A stretch of DNA of 64,000 bases from Peptoniphilus_A genitalis (GCF_949769225.1 NZ_CATKPB010000004.1), one strand, 5' to 3'. Counted from the stretch's first letter, positions 48,436 to 58,206 are shown. Notes: generated by a model not told the origin, from the letters alone. Numbers and translations are program-made.

Positions 48436-48468
48436 ATAAAAAAGCAAAGAAATAAATTTTCCTTGCTT
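48436..48468 (-). terminator. Terminator of the CDF-trk-ung operon
   Basis: In leftward sense an 11-bp stem, AAGCAAGGAAA/TTTCTTTGCTT (one G:U), is followed by T6. It lies 9 nt past the ung stop. Confidence 0.8.
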
Positions 48469-48477
48469 AAGTATTTT

Positions 48478-49149
48478 TTATTTAACTTCCCAAGTTGGAG
48501 GTGTGACTCCATTATTTTTTAAAAATTCGTTGGCTCTTGAGAAGGGCCTTGAACCAAAAAATCCTCTTGATGCAGAAAGGGGTGATGGATGAACTCCTTC
48601 TATGATTAAGTGGTTGCCAGGTCTTATAAATTTCTTGCGGGCCTTGGCGTGGTTTCCCCAGAGTATAAAAACAAGTGGGCCTTCCTTCTCGCTAATTTTT
48701 TCTATGACTGCGTTAGTAAAAATCTCCCAACCAATCTTTGAATGACTCATGGGTTGGTGGGCCCTAACTGTTAGGGTTGTGTTGAGTAGCATTATACCCT
48801 GGTCTGCCCACGCTTTTAAGTAACCTGTCCTTGGAATTTCAAGTCCCAGGTCAGAGTTAAGTTCCTTATAAATATTTCTTAGTGAAGGTGGTATTGCCAC
48901 ACCTTCTTTGACAGAGAAGGCAAGTCCATGGGCTTGACCCACATTGTGGTAGGGGTCTTGTCCCAAAATTAAAACCTTGACATCCTTGTAGGCTGTGTAG
49001 TGAAAGGCATTAAAAATATCTTGAGCCTTTGGAAAAATTTCATAATGTTTGTACTCGTCGATTAAAAGTTTTCTAAGGTCCTTGTAGTAGTCCTTTTCAA
49101 ACTCCTCTTCCAAAATTTCCTGCCAATCATTTTTAAAAATCTCTTTCAC
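48478..49149 (-). CDS. ung: Uracil-DNA glycosylase
   Basis: A 223-residue family-1 UDG that removes uracil from DNA. The water-activating motif GQDPYHN holds Asp65; VLNTTLTVRAHQ-type MLLNTTLTV and the HPSPLSASRGF minor-groove loop are intact. The start lies 3 nt after the trkA stop, so it is the last gene of a five-gene operon with potassium-uptake genes, a context with no obvious functional link. Confidence 0.96.
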   Translation of the reverse strand: MKEIFKNDWQEILEEEFEKDYYKDLRKLLIDEYKHYEIFPKAQDIFNAFHYTAYKDVKVLILGQDPYHNVGQAHGLAFSVKEGVAIPPSLRNIYKELNSDLGLEIPRTGYLKAWADQGIMLLNTTLTVRAHQPMSHSKIGWEIFTNAVIEKISEKEGPLVFILWGNHAKARKKFIRPGNHLIIEGVHPSPLSASRGFFGSRPFSRANEFLKNNGVTPPTWEVK

Positions 49150-49152
49150 AAC

Positions 49153-50520
49153 TTACCTCCTGAAAAAGTCAAAGATACTCTTCTTTAGGCTCGGGTCGAT
49201 TAACTCTTCAAGTTCCTTCCTGCTTTCATTAGTTGAGAAAATTACAAGCCTATCGCCCTTTTCAATTTTTGTATTTCCCCTTGGGATAACTGCGGAGTTG
49301 TCGTACCTAATTATCCCACCAATAATAATTTCCTTGTGGAGATTAATTTCTGATAGCTTCTTGCCAATGTAGACGAAGTCATCTGGAATTTTTATTTCAT
49401 AAACTTGGGCCTTACCACCAAACATGTAGTTGATGGACACCTTCATGTCTGTGTTAATCGCCTTTATAATTTCATTGGCAACAATCACCTTGGGGTCAAT
49501 AACCCTATAGATTCCCAGGCTCTCCAAGATTGTGTCGTAGTTGTTGTCCTTTTGAATTACAATATTTTTTGAAATCCCATGACTCCTTGCAAGAAGTCCA
49601 AGGACAATGTTAAGTTCGTCAGACTCTGTCATAGAAATAAATACACCATCTTTAGAGATGTCTTCTTCCTTAAAGATCTTGTCATTTTTCAGCTTTTTAT
49701 TAACTACAAAGGCCCTGTTAATATTTCGCCTGTAGTTTTCAAATTTTTCCCTATCTGGTTCAAGAATTTTTAAATTTATATTTTCAAGATTTGAGATAAT
49801 CCTGTTGAAGTTGTAGTCACCCGATGCAATTACAACTTCTCTTTGGTCTTCTTTTTCCTTGATTTCAAAGTGAGCATGTTTGAAGTTTCTTATGTCGAAG
49901 GAAAGACCCATTAGGTAGATGTAGTCTCCAGACTTTAGGACTGTTTCCCCATCAGGAACTATTAGTTCTCCCTCTCTTAAAATTCCAACAACGAGAATTG
50001 TGGAAAGGGATCCAATGTCCCTTATCTTTTGGTTTTCAAATTCCTCGTCCATGTCAATGTAGTGGCCTGTTACTTCTATCTTTCCCTTTCCAAAGTAATC
50101 AGCCTCATAGTATTCTGTAGACCCAATTAACTTTGTAACAAGTTTTGCAGTCTCGAGACTTAGGTTAAATACATTTACTACATTAGGAAGGGAATTTTTT
50201 ATAATTCCTATTTCAGAAATATTTTCCATTTCATCGAGACGTAGAATAATTTTTACATCTAAACCCTTGAAGATTGATGCCATGATTAGGTTGGTCTTGT
50301 CGCTATCTGTGGCAATGATAGCATAGTCGTACTTGCTCAAGTCATTGTTTATGACAAAGTCTTCTTCCAAGACATCTGCCCTTATTTTATTAACCTTATT
50401 TGTTATCTCTTCAAAATTTTTCTCGTCCCTATCCACTAGGTCAACTTCAAACTTTTCAAGACTCAAGGTCTTGGCAATAGTTGAACCAACCTTTCCTGAA
50501 CCTATAATTAAAATTTTCAT
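49153..50520 (-). CDS. trkA: Trk potassium uptake regulatory subunit TrkA (second copy)
   Basis: A 455-residue cytosolic protein with two tandem RCK units. Each unit has a Rossmann NAD-binding part (MKILIIGSGKVGSTIAKTL at the N-terminus, VVIASGDYNFNRIISNL about 225) and an RCK_C domain (about 135-215 and 370-450). It gates the TrkH channel in response to nucleotides. The second Rossmann unit lacks a clear GxGxxG, so it may not bind NAD. It starts at the trkH stop (1-bp overlap) and precedes ung by 3 bp. Confidence 0.92.
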   Translation of the reverse strand: MKILIIGSGKVGSTIAKTLSLEKFEVDLVDRDEKNFEEITNKVNKIRADVLEEDFVINNDLSKYDYAIIATDSDKTNLIMASIFKGLDVKIILRLDEMENISEIGIIKNSLPNVVNVFNLSLETAKLVTKLIGSTEYYEADYFGKGKIEVTGHYIDMDEEFENQKIRDIGSLSTILVVGILREGELIVPDGETVLKSGDYIYLMGLSFDIRNFKHAHFEIKEKEDQREVVIASGDYNFNRIISNLENINLKILEPDREKFENYRRNINRAFVVNKKLKNDKIFKEEDISKDGVFISMTESDELNIVLGLLARSHGISKNIVIQKDNNYDTILESLGIYRVIDPKVIVANEIIKAINTDMKVSINYMFGGKAQVYEIKIPDDFVYIGKKLSEINLHKEIIIGGIIRYDNSAVIPRGNTKIEKGDRLVIFSTNESRKELEELIDPSLKKSIFDFFRR

Positions 50521-51974
50521 TATAATTTAATAATTTCCTTTCTATGTCTTCCCCTAGTGAAGAGTGCCATTATTGTAAAGAATTCAAGTCTTCCTAAAAG
50601 CATAAGCAGACTGAAGTAGAGTTTGAAGAAGTCGCTGTAAAAATGAAAGTTCTTCGTAGGACCTATGTCTCCAAAGCCTGGCCCAACGTTGGATAAGGTT
50701 GTAGCAACTGAAGAAAATCCTGTTATAACATCTACTCCTGATAGGGTTACAAGACCTGTGGATAGTACTGCTATAACAAAGTAAGTTCCGAGATAGGCAT
50801 TTATACTTAGGACTACCTCATCAGACAAGGACTTCCCATCTGAAATAACAGGAAGGACTGCCTTGGGGTGCGTTGCCTTTTGCATTTCTCTCTTTATTAG
50901 CTTTAAGAGAATTGAAATTCTTACTATTTTAATTCCACCACCAGTTGATCCTGCACAACCACCAAAAATCATTAGGATTATCAAAATAAATTTTGAAAAA
51001 CTTGGCCACAATTCATAGTCTGCATTGGCAAAACCTGATGTAGAAGAAATTGAAGTTACCTGAAAGGCAGAATCTCTAAAGGCCATAAAAAGTGATGAGT
51101 AGCCCTTGGAGAAGAGATCAATAGTTATTAATGCAATGGCTACAACAATTATAAGTATCCAAAGTTTTAATTCATCATTTTGTATAACTTCCTTGAATTT
51201 CTTTTTTGAAAGGAGGGCATAGATGACGAAGTTTGTAGAACTCAAAAACATAAAAAATGCCAGGATAAAGTGGACTGCATTTCCTTCATAGGCCATGAGT
51301 GAGTCATTATAGGATGAAAATCCACCAGTTCCTAGGACACCAAAAGTATGAACTAGAGAATCGAAAACTGGCATGCCAGCAAGCTTTAATAAAATAAAAA
51401 GTGCTAGGGTTAAAATAAGATAAATTATGTAGAGTCTCTTTGATGATTGAGAAATTCTAGACTCTATTTTTCCAGCAACTGGTCCTGGTGACTCAGCCTT
51501 AAAAATTTGAAAGGCTCCAACTCCAAGCTTGGGAAGAAGTCCAACAGTAAACACCAAGATTCCCATACCGCCAATCCAGTGGGTAATGGATCTCCAAAGG
51601 ACAACAGACCTTGGGAAGGACTCTATACCAGATATAACTGATGCTCCAGTAGTTGTAAATCCAGATACAATCTCAAAGAAGGAATCAACATAAGTCATGC
51701 CTGCAGATATACAAAGTGGAAGCGCACCTATAATGGAGACCAAGACCCAAGATGCTGTAACTGTTAAGATTCCATCTCTTGGAGATAGAGAATTTTTCTT
51801 TATTTTTAAGTTAATTAAAATTAATCCCAAAAAGACTGCTATAGCCATTGGGATTAAAAAGCCATAGGAAGACCCATCTCTTTCAACTAGACTTAGTATA
51901 AGAGATGGGGCCATGAAGGCAGTTTCTATTAATAAAATATAGCCTAATAATTTGGAAATAAGCTTATAGTTCAT
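50520..51974 (-). CDS. trkH: Trk-type potassium channel subunit TrkH
   Basis: A 484-residue membrane protein with the four-repeat pore plan of TrkH/KtrB. Selectivity-filter segments: FTTTGASVI, LGTGGFSSYNDS, SSTSGFANADYEL and TTLSNVGPGFGDI. The IFGGCAGSTGGGIKIVRISIL stretch is the conserved intramembrane/TM region. It mediates K+ (perhaps Na+-coupled) uptake. It overlaps both trkA genes on either side by a few bases, indicating tight co-expression. Confidence 0.95.
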   Translation of the reverse strand: MNYKLISKLLGYILLIETAFMAPSLILSLVERDGSSYGFLIPMAIAVFLGLILINLKIKKNSLSPRDGILTVTASWVLVSIIGALPLCISAGMTYVDSFFEIVSGFTTTGASVISGIESFPRSVVLWRSITHWIGGMGILVFTVGLLPKLGVGAFQIFKAESPGPVAGKIESRISQSSKRLYIIYLILTLALFILLKLAGMPVFDSLVHTFGVLGTGGFSSYNDSLMAYEGNAVHFILAFFMFLSSTNFVIYALLSKKKFKEVIQNDELKLWILIIVVAIALITIDLFSKGYSSLFMAFRDSAFQVTSISSTSGFANADYELWPSFSKFILIILMIFGGCAGSTGGGIKIVRISILLKLIKREMQKATHPKAVLPVISDGKSLSDEVVLSINAYLGTYFVIAVLSTGLVTLSGVDVITGFSSVATTLSNVGPGFGDIGPTKNFHFYSDFFKLYFSLLMLLGRLEFFTIMALFTRGRHRKEIIKL

Positions 51975-53364
51975 CTTTCTTTCCTCGCTTCTTAATTGAA
52001 TTAATTGCGTCCTTTAGTTTCCCCTCAGAAGAAAAAATCTTTTGAACCCTTGGAGCAACCTCGTGCATAGAGAATAATATTATCCTATCCCCTGACTCAA
52101 GGACTGTCTTACCATTAGGAACTAACATGCTTTGACCTCTTATGATAGAGACGATTAGTGTTCCGTCAGGTAGGCTAATGTCTTCTAGGGTGTGACCACA
52201 AACAAGCTGGCTGGCCCTAATCATTAGCTCAACGCATTCAACTTGACCATTTAAAAGTAGGTGTAGAGCAAGGGAGCTCTTACCCCTTATTTCCTTTAGC
52301 ATTTCTGCTGCTGTAATATAAGATGTGTTAAATACTGCATCTATGTCAAGCTTGTCTAGGACCTTGTCGTAATTTGTCCTGGAAATCTTGGCAACAGACT
52401 TATAAATTCCACTTTGCTTTGCCACAAGACTCATGAGGAGGTTGGCCTCATCAATGCCTGTTGCTGCAACAAAGGAGTCATAAGTATGTACCATCTCTTC
52501 TTCAAGTATGGCAATGTCCGTTCCATCGCCATTTATGATGTTAGCTCCTGGAACCATGTCCTTTAGCTCAAGGCATCTTTCCTTATTTATTTCAACAATA
52601 GTAACATCTATATTTTCCTTTAAAAGAAGCATGGCAAGGTAAAGGCCTGTTTTTCCTCCACCAAGAATCATGGTACTCCTAAGGGCTCTTGTCCTGTTTA
52701 CACCTGTGTGGTCCTTGTCAAAGGCTTCTATGTTTTCAGACTTGCCTGCAAGGATTATCACGTCATTTTCTTCAAGGACAGTACGACCATTTGGGATAAT
52801 GGCATCTCCACTTCTTGATATGGCAGCAATAAGAAGGTCATTAATGTTATCAATATCCATGATTTTTTTGTTAACAAAGCTTGGGTCATTGCCTATGTTA
52901 AATTCAACAAGGGATACTTTTCCACCAGCAAACTCATCGGAGTAAAGTTGGTATCTCTTCATTAGGTACTTAAAAATTGATCTTGCCGTTGCATTGTCAG
53001 GGTTTATAATCTTATCTATTTCAAGCTCTTCTGATATAAAATCAAGGTGTTTTCTATACTCAGGGTCTCTTACCCTTGCAATGGCATACTTAGCACCAAG
53101 CTTTTTGGAAATTGTACAAAGAATAACATTAGCTTCGTCATTTGTTGTAGTTGCAACAACATAGTCAAATAGAGAAATATCAAGTTCTTCTAAGACACCA
53201 AAGTCCAAAGCATTTGCACAAATACTAAAAACATCTAATGAGTTTGATATATTTTCAATTACATCTTCATTGTTGTCAACTACAGTAACCTCATAGTCTT
53301 CATCTATCAATGCAGCTGCAAGTCTATATCCTAATTTTCCGGCGCCTACAACTAAAGCCTTCAT
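51964..53364 (-). CDS. trkA: Trk potassium uptake regulatory subunit TrkA (first copy)
   Basis: 466 residues, again two RCK units: MKALVVGAGKLGYRLAAALIDEDYEVTVVD (GxGxxG intact) and MILGGGKTGLYLAMLLLKENIDVTIVE (GxGxxG-like, about 232), each followed by an RCK_C domain (about 138-222 and 375-455). Both nucleotide sites look functional, in contrast with the second trkA. It overlaps trkH by 11 bp and follows the CDF gene by 9 bp. Confidence 0.93.
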   Translation of the reverse strand: MKALVVGAGKLGYRLAAALIDEDYEVTVVDNNEDVIENISNSLDVFSICANALDFGVLEELDISLFDYVVATTTNDEANVILCTISKKLGAKYAIARVRDPEYRKHLDFISEELEIDKIINPDNATARSIFKYLMKRYQLYSDEFAGGKVSLVEFNIGNDPSFVNKKIMDIDNINDLLIAAISRSGDAIIPNGRTVLEENDVIILAGKSENIEAFDKDHTGVNRTRALRSTMILGGGKTGLYLAMLLLKENIDVTIVEINKERCLELKDMVPGANIINGDGTDIAILEEEMVHTYDSFVAATGIDEANLLMSLVAKQSGIYKSVAKISRTNYDKVLDKLDIDAVFNTSYITAAEMLKEIRGKSSLALHLLLNGQVECVELMIRASQLVCGHTLEDISLPDGTLIVSIIRGQSMLVPNGKTVLESGDRIILFSMHEVAPRVQKIFSSEGKLKDAINSIKKRGKKDEL

Positions 53365-53373
53365 ATATTCCTC

Positions 53374-54522
53374 CTAAAAAATCGCATCTAAATTTATTTC
53401 AAATTCGTAATCTGGGTAGATGGATTTTAATTTATCTCTTATCTCTTTTTTCAGAGCATCCTTTCCTTCTCTCTTCTTTACAGAATCAGCATTGTAATCA
53501 ATGTCTATATAAATTTTCTTGTCCTCAAGGACTATGTCATGGAAGGAGTAAATGTTAAGTGACTCCCTCACAATTTTTCTAAGATCTTTAGAAATAGAAT
53601 TAATAATCTTGCTTCCACTTCCTCTTGGTTCTGGATGAATTATTAACCTTATCCCAAGTAAGTCAGAAACTTCCCTCTCAACCTTGTCTACAATATTGTG
53701 AGCTTCTTCTAAGGTCAAATTATAATCTAATACCGCATCAATAATTACAACTATATTGTCAGGTCCAAAGTCTGTCGCCATAATATTGTGGACATTGGAT
53801 ATGCCCTCGTAAGTGGAAACCTTGGACTTTATCTCGTGCTTAGTCTCGTCACTAAGTCCACGACCAAGTATAATTGAAATCGTCTCGTATATAAGTGATA
53901 TAGATGTGTATAAAATAAATAAGGCGACTATTAAACCAACATAGCCATCCAAAATTTTGCCTGTGAATTTTTCTATAACAATTGAAATAATTACAACAGA
54001 AGTTATAAGAGTATCACTTAGTGAATCCTTCTCTTGGGCCTTGAGGGTTACAGAGTCAATCTTTCTTGCAACCTTTGAATAAAGTGAAGCCTGCCAAAAT
54101 TTTATTGCCAAAGTTAAAATCAAAGTCACAAGTGTGAACTTTGGATAGGAAATGGCAACAGGGTGAAGGATCTTTCCAACAGAAGTTTTCAAAAATTGAA
54201 AACCAACGGAAAGTACGATACCAGAAACTACAAGAGAAATCAAATACTCAAGTCTCCCATGACCATAGGGGTGGTCCTTATCTCTTGGTTTGGCAGCAAG
54301 TCTTATTCCAAAAATAGAAATAATAGAGCTGACACAGTCTGTGATATTGTTAACTGCATCAGACAAAATTGAAATTGAGCCAGTAAAGATATATAAAACT
54401 ACCTTTAAGAGGGCTACAAGTATATTTGATATAAGTCCGAGAAAGGATGTCTCTTTAGAAATTTTTGCCCTGTCATAACCATAGGCAGACTCTCCCCTCT
54501 TCAAAATAAGTTTTGCGAACAT
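53374..54522 (-). CDS. Cation diffusion facilitator family transporter
   Basis: A 382-residue CDF protein. Six hydrophobic helices occupy about 25-215, with metal-site residues in LSDAVNNITDCVSS and the DHPYGHGRLEYLISL loop. The cytoplasmic C-terminal domain (about 215-300) is followed by an extra tail of about 70 residues (KIINSISKDLRKIV...INLDAIF). Substrate metal (Zn2+, Mn2+ or Fe2+) not decided. It is the first gene of the CDF-trkA-trkH-trkA-ung operon. Confidence 0.92.
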   Translation of the reverse strand: MFAKLILKRGESAYGYDRAKISKETSFLGLISNILVALLKVVLYIFTGSISILSDAVNNITDCVSSIISIFGIRLAAKPRDKDHPYGHGRLEYLISLVVSGIVLSVGFQFLKTSVGKILHPVAISYPKFTLVTLILTLAIKFWQASLYSKVARKIDSVTLKAQEKDSLSDTLITSVVIISIVIEKFTGKILDGYVGLIVALFILYTSISLIYETISIILGRGLSDETKHEIKSKVSTYEGISNVHNIMATDFGPDNIVVIIDAVLDYNLTLEEAHNIVDKVEREVSDLLGIRLIIHPEPRGSGSKIINSISKDLRKIVRESLNIYSFHDIVLEDKKIYIDIDYNADSVKKREGKDALKKEIRDKLKSIYPDYEFEINLDAIF

Positions 54523-54672
54523 TTATCCTCCATAATTTATAATAATAAAAATAGGCCAAAAGCCCACTTACTTAGATTTCTTAAATTACATTCATTATAA
54601 CACTAGTGAATACCTAATAAAAGGAAAAGAAGTTAGCTATATTCTTTAGAAAAACTCAAAAAATATAAAAAT

Positions 54673-54703
54673 AAAAAATGCACCAGTTGTATCTGGCACA
54701 TTT
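54673..54703 (-). terminator. Terminator of proC-DJ-1 operon
   Basis: In leftward sense ATGTGCCAG/CTGGTGCAT (one G:U) with a 6-nt loop is followed by T6. Confidence 0.85.
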
Positions 54704-54715
54704 TCTAATCTTATT

Positions 54716-55282
54716 TTAAATAAATTTCTTAAGTTGTGGAAGTAGTAGACCTTCTGCAACTTCTTCTGCTTTTTCCTTTGATTCTAAAACTTCAACTAGC
54801 TTAACTCCAAGTAGGATTGCAAGGGCTGGCCCCATAGCTGTAATTATATTTTCTTCAACAACTACTGCCTCGTCTTGTGGGTCCTTAACCTTTAATCTCT
54901 TTTCAACTCCTGGGTAGCAAGTGAACTTTCCATCTTTTAAAAGTCCTGCTGCATCAAGAACTTGTGGACCTGCACAAATTGCTATTACTTTTCTCTCTTC
55001 GTCATTAAAGACATTGGCGCACTCAAGAACTTTTTTGTCATTCATGAGATTTGTAGCACCAGGTTGACCTCCTGGTATGTACATTGCCCTGTAGTCTTCG
55101 ATGTTAATTTCATCAAAAGCCTTATCAGCAAGAACTGTAACACCGTGAGCTCCCTTTACTTCAAGTCTGTCCTTAACTGAAACTGTGTCAACCTTTAAGT
55201 CAGCCCTCCTAAGGATATCAACAATTGTAAGAGCTTCAATTTCTTCAAAACCTTCTGCCAAAAATACCAATAAATCTTTCAT
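54716..55282 (-). CDS. DJ-1/PfpI family protein
   Basis: A 188-residue glutamine-amidotransferase-fold protein. The nucleophile elbow AICAGPQVLDAAGLL carries the conserved Cys (about residue 102), and the acidic residue is in FLAEGFEEIEALT (Glu16). CYPGVEKRL is typical of the DJ-1 subgroup (YajL/ThiJ-like). Proposed roles in the family include oxidative-stress protection and glyoxalase or deglycase activity; none can be assigned here. It lies 9 bp after proC and is presumably co-transcribed. Confidence 0.9.
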   Translation of the reverse strand: MKDLLVFLAEGFEEIEALTIVDILRRADLKVDTVSVKDRLEVKGAHGVTVLADKAFDEINIEDYRAMYIPGGQPGATNLMNDKKVLECANVFNDEERKVIAICAGPQVLDAAGLLKDGKFTCYPGVEKRLKVKDPQDEAVVVEENIITAMGPALAILLGVKLVEVLESKEKAEEVAEGLLLPQLKKFI

Positions 55283-55291
55283 AATGACCTC

Positions 55292-56056
55292 CTATTTATT
55301 CATAATAGAATCCACTGCATTTATAATTGCAGACCTAAATCCATCCTTTTCTAAAGATTTTACTCCCTTAATAGTTGTGCCTCCAGGTGTTGTAACTTGA
55401 TCCTTTAGTTCACCTGGATGAATACCAGATTCTCTCACCATTTTTGCTGATCCTGCTACTGCTTGAGATATAACCCTGTAGGCCATGTCCCTTTTCATGC
55501 CGTAAGAAACTGCTGCATCTGCTGCTGCTTCAATGTACATATAGACATAGGCAGGCATACAACCTGAAACTGCTTCATAAATTTTTATATTTTTTTCTTC
55601 AACAAGTTCAGTTTCTCCAAAGCTAGATAAAATTTTTCTTATTTCACTAACTTCTTCTTCTGAAATATTTTTTCCAGGGCAAATTCCTGTCATAGAATTT
55701 AAAATTTTTGCCGGCGTATTTGGAAGTGCCATCATAAGTTTTTTATTTGGAAGGCACTCTTCAAGTTTTTTAAGATCAAAGGCTGAAGTAATAGAAATAA
55801 TTATTTTATCCTTTACTTCATCTTTTATTGTCTCGATTAAAGCTTCATAAGCGTAGGGCTTAACTGCAAGTATAATTGCATCTGCCCCCTTCACTACATC
55901 TACTTCTGATTCAACTACTCTTGCTGCTTCCTTTAACTTAAAGGCGTCTCTCTTATCTTTATTTCTGTCGTAAAGAAAAGTTTCTATATTATTATCTAAA
56001 AGACCATGTGCCATGGCAGCACCCATGTTACCAAGGCCTATAATTCCCATCTTCAT
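55292..56056 (-). CDS. proC: Pyrroline-5-carboxylate reductase
   Basis: About 254 residues. The N-terminal Rossmann motif MGIIGLGNMGAAMAHGLL binds NAD(P)H, and the C-terminal dimerisation helices include the P5CR signature region (ELKDQVTTPGGTTIKGVKSLE). It makes proline from pyrroline-5-carboxylate. The ATG at 56056 is preferred over the adjacent GTG, with AAGGAG 7 nt upstream. First gene of a two-gene unit with a DJ-1 protein; proA and proB are not in the window. Confidence 0.94.
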   Translation of the reverse strand: MKMGIIGLGNMGAAMAHGLLDNNIETFLYDRNKDKRDAFKLKEAARVVESEVDVVKGADAIILAVKPYAYEALIETIKDEVKDKIIISITSAFDLKKLEECLPNKKLMMALPNTPAKILNSMTGICPGKNISEEEVSEIRKILSSFGETELVEEKNIKIYEAVSGCMPAYVYMYIEAAADAAVSYGMKRDMAYRVISQAVAGSAKMVRESGIHPGELKDQVTTPGGTTIKGVKSLEKDGFRSAIINAVDSIMNK

Positions 56057-56134
56057 CACATCACTCCTTAAGTAGATTATACACGATATTCTTTAAAAAT
56101 TCATTTTTGTGCTATAATTTAATAAGGTGATTTC

Positions 56135-56695
56135 ATGAAAAAAATTTCTATTGCAAAGTTATTTTTAACTTTTTTTAAAATAAATGCCATAACCTTTGGT
56201 GGCGGCTATACAATTGTCCCTGTTATAAAGGACATTTTTGTATCAGACTTAGAACTAATCGAAGAAGACGAGATGATGGATATAGTTGCCATCTCCCAAG
56301 GTGGACCTGGGGCCATGGCAATCTCTTGCTCAGTCCTAACAGGTTATTACTTAAGAGGACCTTTAGGAGCAATCACTTGTCTTGTGGCATCATCCCTACC
56401 ATGTCTTATAATCTTATCAATAATTTCAAATTTCTACCAAGAATTTAAGTCAAACTTTTTTATTAATGCAGCCTTAGAAGGTATTAGTGGAGTGATCTCT
56501 GCAGTTTTATTTATAACTGTAGTCCGCATGGGGCTTTCATCTTACAAGAACAACCCCCGTTTTAGCATAGTCATGATTATCTTAGTCTTCCTAGTTGCCT
56601 TTTTCACAAATATCAACACAGGACTAATAATTTTCTTCTGTGCCCTAGCAGGAATTTCTTATTTTAGCGTCATGGAGAGGTACAAAAATGCTTGA
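56135..56695 (+). CDS. Chromate transporter family protein (first half of pair)
   Basis: A 186-residue CHR-family membrane protein of the short, single-domain type. The signature INAITFGGGYTIVPVIKD is near the N-terminus, and AISQGGPGAMAISCSVLTGYYLRG follows. About five to six hydrophobic helices. Short CHR proteins work as heterodimers encoded by paired genes with opposite membrane orientation; the partner overlaps by 8 bp downstream. Chromate as substrate is by family name only. Confidence 0.92.
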   Translation: MKKISIAKLFLTFFKINAITFGGGYTIVPVIKDIFVSDLELIEEDEMMDIVAISQGGPGAMAISCSVLTGYYLRGPLGAITCLVASSLPCLIILSIISNFYQEFKSNFFINAALEGISGVISAVLFITVVRMGLSSYKNNPRFSIVMIILVFLVAFFTNINTGLIIFFCALAGISYFSVMERYKNA

Positions 56696-57245
56696 ATTAT
56701 TTTTTATTTTCTTTAAAATTGGATGCTTCGCCTTTGGTGGCGGCTACGCAGTCATCCCCTTGATTTCAAAATACGTTGTTGAAGAACATGCTTGGATCTC
56801 AACAAGGGAATTTATAGACCTAATTTCCATTTCACAAATGACTCCAGGACCCATTGCCATTAACTCGGCAACCTTTGTTGGTCAAAGTGTCCACGGAATC
56901 TTGGGTTCAATTCTTGCCACAACAGGCCTAGTTCTTCCTCAGTTCATTCTCATGATGATCTTGGGCTACTTCCTCTTTAGCAAGGGCAAAAAATTTAAAA
57001 TCATGGACTACTCCCTCCTTGGCATCAAGGCAGGAGTTGTGTCCCTAATCTTTATAACAACCTTAAAGCTCTTTCAGTCATCAGTCTTTCCTGAAGGACT
57101 TAAGCTCCAATGCATGAGCCTGGCAGCCCTTATTTCCTTTGTCATTGGCTTCGTCCTCTACATGAAGAAGGTAGACCTCTTTAAGCTAATAGGACTCGGT
57201 GCAGTGATTGGGATTGGAATTAAATACGCTTTGACCTTTATGTAA
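56688..57245 (+). CDS. Chromate transporter family protein (second half of pair)
   Basis: A 185-residue partner of the preceding gene, with FFKIGCFAFGGGYAVIPLISKYVVEE and LISISQMTPGPIAINSATFVGQSVHG. The 8-bp overlap with its neighbour indicates coupled synthesis in equal amounts. It is slightly richer in GC and codon-biased relative to its partner. A strong terminator follows directly. Confidence 0.92.
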   Translation: MLELFFIFFKIGCFAFGGGYAVIPLISKYVVEEHAWISTREFIDLISISQMTPGPIAINSATFVGQSVHGILGSILATTGLVLPQFILMMILGYFLFSKGKKFKIMDYSLLGIKAGVVSLIFITTLKLFQSSVFPEGLKLQCMSLAALISFVIGFVLYMKKVDLFKLIGLGAVIGIGIKYALTFM

Positions 57246-57249
57246 AATA

Positions 57250-57277
57250 AAACTCCTTGGATCTACCAAGGAGTTTT
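57250..57277 (+). terminator. Terminator of the chromate transporter pair
   Basis: AAACTCCTTGG/CCAAGGAGTTT is a perfect 11-bp stem with a 5-nt loop, followed by T-rich DNA. Confidence 0.9.
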
Positions 57278-57364
57278 TGCTTTTAATTTTTATTTTTCAA
57301 ATTAAATTTTTTGAATTTTAATTTCACTTTATATTTTTCTTATAGATTAAAAATTTTTATAACT

Positions 57365-58147
57365 TTAAAATAAGCACTCATCAATTAAATCTTTTCCCTT
57401 TAATTCATCCACCCACTCTTTTGGAAAGTTATCAAAACCATAAATAATTCCTGCCAAGCCGCCAGTAACAGCTCCAGTGGTGTCTGTGTCGTCTCCAAGA
57501 TTTATTGCCTTTAGGACAGCTTCCTTGTAAGAATTTGTATTTAAAAGACACCAAAGAGATGCTTCGAGAGTGTGAAGGACAAAACCTGTTGACTGGATTT
57601 CATCTTCGGACTTGTTTTTTATGTGGTCAAGTCCAAGCTCTTCTAATTTCTCACCAGCAATCAACTTCCTCGCAAGATGAACATAATCAAGGCAGGCCTT
57701 TCTAGAAATTTCGTGAGCGTGGGTGATGCTTGACACACTTTCAATTTCTTCATCCCTTGCATCAGTAAAGGCAAGAGGCAAGATCCTCATAAGAGACCCA
57801 TTGCCATTGGCATAAAAATCATCAATCCCATGACCTTCTCCCAGGGCATCTCTTGTTGTTACCCCCACATCAAAAGTTTCTCCATGACAAGCGAACTTTC
57901 CTTCAAAGAGCCAGGCCTCAAAATTTTTTCTTATATCTTCAAGGTAAATTTTATTTTTATCCTTTATTGACTTACAAGTTGCAAGAGTCATACTGGTATC
58001 GTCAGACCATGTCCCAGCAACTTGATTCCAAGTTCCAAAACCCACCATGCCTGTGCAAGTGAAGGTCCCCCTCTTTTTAAACTCAAAGGGAACTCCAAGA
58101 GCATCAGCTATGGCAAGGCCATAAATTCCATCCCTAAGCTTAGACAT
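57365..58147 (-). CDS. ADP-ribosylglycohydrolase family protein (DraG-like)
   Basis: 260 residues. The Mg2+-binding motifs are both present: GTWSDDTSMTLA (about residues 46-57) and NLGDDTDTTGAVTGGLAG (about 218-235). The N-terminal MSKLRDGIYGLAIADALGVPFEF is the family start. It removes ADP-ribose from proteins or small molecules. No ADP-ribosyltransferase gene is visible nearby, so the partner is unknown. Monocistronic. Confidence 0.92.
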   Translation of the reverse strand: MSKLRDGIYGLAIADALGVPFEFKKRGTFTCTGMVGFGTWNQVAGTWSDDTSMTLATCKSIKDKNKIYLEDIRKNFEAWLFEGKFACHGETFDVGVTTRDALGEGHGIDDFYANGNGSLMRILPLAFTDARDEEIESVSSITHAHEISRKACLDYVHLARKLIAGEKLEELGLDHIKNKSEDEIQSTGFVLHTLEASLWCLLNTNSYKEAVLKAINLGDDTDTTGAVTGGLAGIIYGFDNFPKEWVDELKGKDLIDECLF

Positions 58148-58206
58148 AAAACCCCTCCTTTTTAATTTGCTTTAATAAATCGTTAAATCAATTATATTGA
58201 TTTTTT

